Shown: piece after piece, positions 63,138 through 64,000 of the stretch | How the letters are laid out: each line of letters opens with the position of its first letter | How positions within the stretch are numbered: the stretch's first letter is position 1 | NCBI GenBank assembly: GCA_963798195.1 | Contig: CAWCSF010000008.1 | Span: 1-64,000, forward strand | DNA from: CAVSRC01 sp963798195 | GTDB taxonomy: Bacteria > Pseudomonadota > Alphaproteobacteria > Rhizobiales > Kaistiaceae | Direction of reading: 5' to 3' | Length of the DNA: 64,000 bases | The notes under the pieces: model-generated | What the model saw: only the letters and a program-made list of their open reading frames with translations | Told to the model about the DNA's origin: nothing | Database searches by the model: none | Position numbers and translations under genes: made by a program

Positions 63138-64000
63138 CCGAGGCGAGCCACGGCCACGAACTCATCATCATCAAGCGTCACGAGGATGAGGAGCACGAGC
63201 ATCACAGCTCTGCCTGGAAGGTTGCCCACGCCGACTTCATGACGGCGATGATGGCCTTCTTCCTGATCATGTGGCTGATCAACGTCACCGACGATCAGGT
63301 ACGGAAAGGCATCTCGGAATATTTCAACCCGATCCATATGTCCCAGGGTTCGAGCGACCTTAAGGGTCTCAACAAGCCGGAGCCCGGAGAGGGCGATAAG
63401 GCATCCGCCAAGGGGCACAGCGACATCCCGCTGCCGGGCTCCGCGATGAACCTGCTGGAATTGTCGGCCGGGCATTCCGATAGCAAGAGCGTGAGCCCCG
63501 AACAGGCCGCTGCGGCGATGCAGGCCGCCGCCGAGGCGGCAGCGAAAATGGGCGAGGCTGCCAAGGCCGCCGGCGAAGGCGACAAGTCCGGCGCGGCCGA
63601 AGAAGGAGCGGCGAAGGGCCAGGGTGCGGACGGCGCGGCAGAAGGCGCCGCTACCGTCGACGAGCATGGGGCCTTTGCGGACCCATATGCCGTGCTGGCG
63701 AAGATCGCCGAAGAATACGCGGCGCAGAAAGCCAACGCCGCCGCGATCGCCGGCGACACGCGTGCCGCGGGCCGTGAGGGCGGCGCCGTTGATCGCGATC
63801 CCTTTGACCCGTCCTACTGGCAAACGGCGCCCCTGCCGGAGGCACGGGCAACGAACCCCGGTCCCGCCGGCACGGCCCAGGAAGTTCCGGGCGGGGCCGT
63901 GCCCGATGCTGCCGCGGTGACCGCCGAACCGGGGACCGCGGTCGCGGACATCGCCAACAACCCCGCGGCGGTTGCCCCTGCCGACGGGGCGGTCCCGGAG
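63134..64000 (+). CDS. motB: Flagellar motor stator protein MotB (3' end beyond window)
   Basis: The first 289 codons are present. A cytoplasmic start (ELIIIKRHEDEEHEHHSSAWKVAHADF) leads into the single helix FMTAMMAFFLIMWLINVTDD; D34 is the channel acid matching Asp32 of E. coli MotB. Next is a plug-like segment (RKGISEYFNPIHMSQ) and a very long Ala/Glu/Gly/Pro-rich region that continues to the window edge. The OmpA-like peptidoglycan-binding domain is not reached. ATG overlaps the stop of the fliH-like gene. Confidence 0.93.
   Translation, partial: MTEASHGHELIIIKRHEDEEHEHHSSAWKVAHADFMTAMMAFFLIMWLINVTDDQVRKGISEYFNPIHMSQGSSDLKGLNKPEPGEGDKASAKGHSDIPLPGSAMNLLELSAGHSDSKSVSPEQAAAAMQAAAEAAAKMGEAAKAAGEGDKSGAAEEGAAKGQGADGAAEGAATVDEHGAFADPYAVLAKIAEEYAAQKANAAAIAGDTRAAGREGGAVDRDPFDPSYWQTAPLPEARATNPGPAGTAQEVPGGAVPDAAAVTAEPGTAVADIANNPAAVAPADGAVPE

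Overview
The window is GC-rich DNA from an alphaproteobacterium, most probably of the Hyphomicrobiales (Rhizobiales). Supporting this are a rhizobial-type flagellar gene set (flaF, flbT, motE, an N-terminal-only FlgJ rod protein, a DUF1217 gene between flgF and motA), an alphaproteobacterial LexA box (GTTC-N7-GTTC) before dinB, and many ABC uptake operons with overlapping genes.

Layout. 1-397: 3' end of a glycosyltransferase. 475-10139 (minus): a ten-gene operon with an enolase-superfamily enzyme, RpiR regulator, sugar-type ABC uptake proteins (binding protein and two permeases, no ATPase), D-cysteine desulfhydrase/ACC deaminase-like enzyme, two uncharacterised proteins, an AstE-like deacylase and an MlrC-like M81 hydrolase. 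10332-12127: a small secreted protein and an aldo/keto reductase. 12406-18733 (plus): NitT/TauT-type ABC transporter, FAD oxidoreductase, class III CoA transferase, enoyl-CoA hydratase and 7Fe ferredoxin, followed by a LysR regulator. 19725-25631 (minus): BMP-type nucleoside transporter with a cytosine deaminase-like amidohydrolase. 25783-30681: two-cysteine ArsR regulator divergent from a DUF2892 protein and an RND efflux pair. 30784-33807: SOS-controlled dinB and two exported proteins of unknown role. 33818-34798: diguanylate cyclase. 34850-64000: flagellar and motor genes in several divergent operons, ending inside motB.

The first half looks like accessory catabolism: three import systems each tied to its own enzymes and a nearby regulator. 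The second half encodes most of the flagellum: export gate (FlhA, FlhB, FliP, FliQ, FliR), ATPase complex (FliI, FliH-like, FliJ-like), MS and C ring (FliF, FliG, FliM, FliN), rod, rings, hook, junction proteins, flagellin and its regulators FlaF/FlbT, and the stator proteins MotA and MotB.

An important quality point: eight genes between 1.4 and 32.6 kb are frame-broken, at 15 positions in all. Every break is repaired by removing exactly one base; none needs a base added. Seven fall in one gene (5775-6813). I saw no break in the flagellar half. This one-sided pattern points to insertion errors in the assembly more than to gene decay, although that cannot be proven from the sequence alone. No tRNA, rRNA, insertion sequence, CRISPR array or attachment site was recognised, and no stretch over 300 bases lacks a gene.
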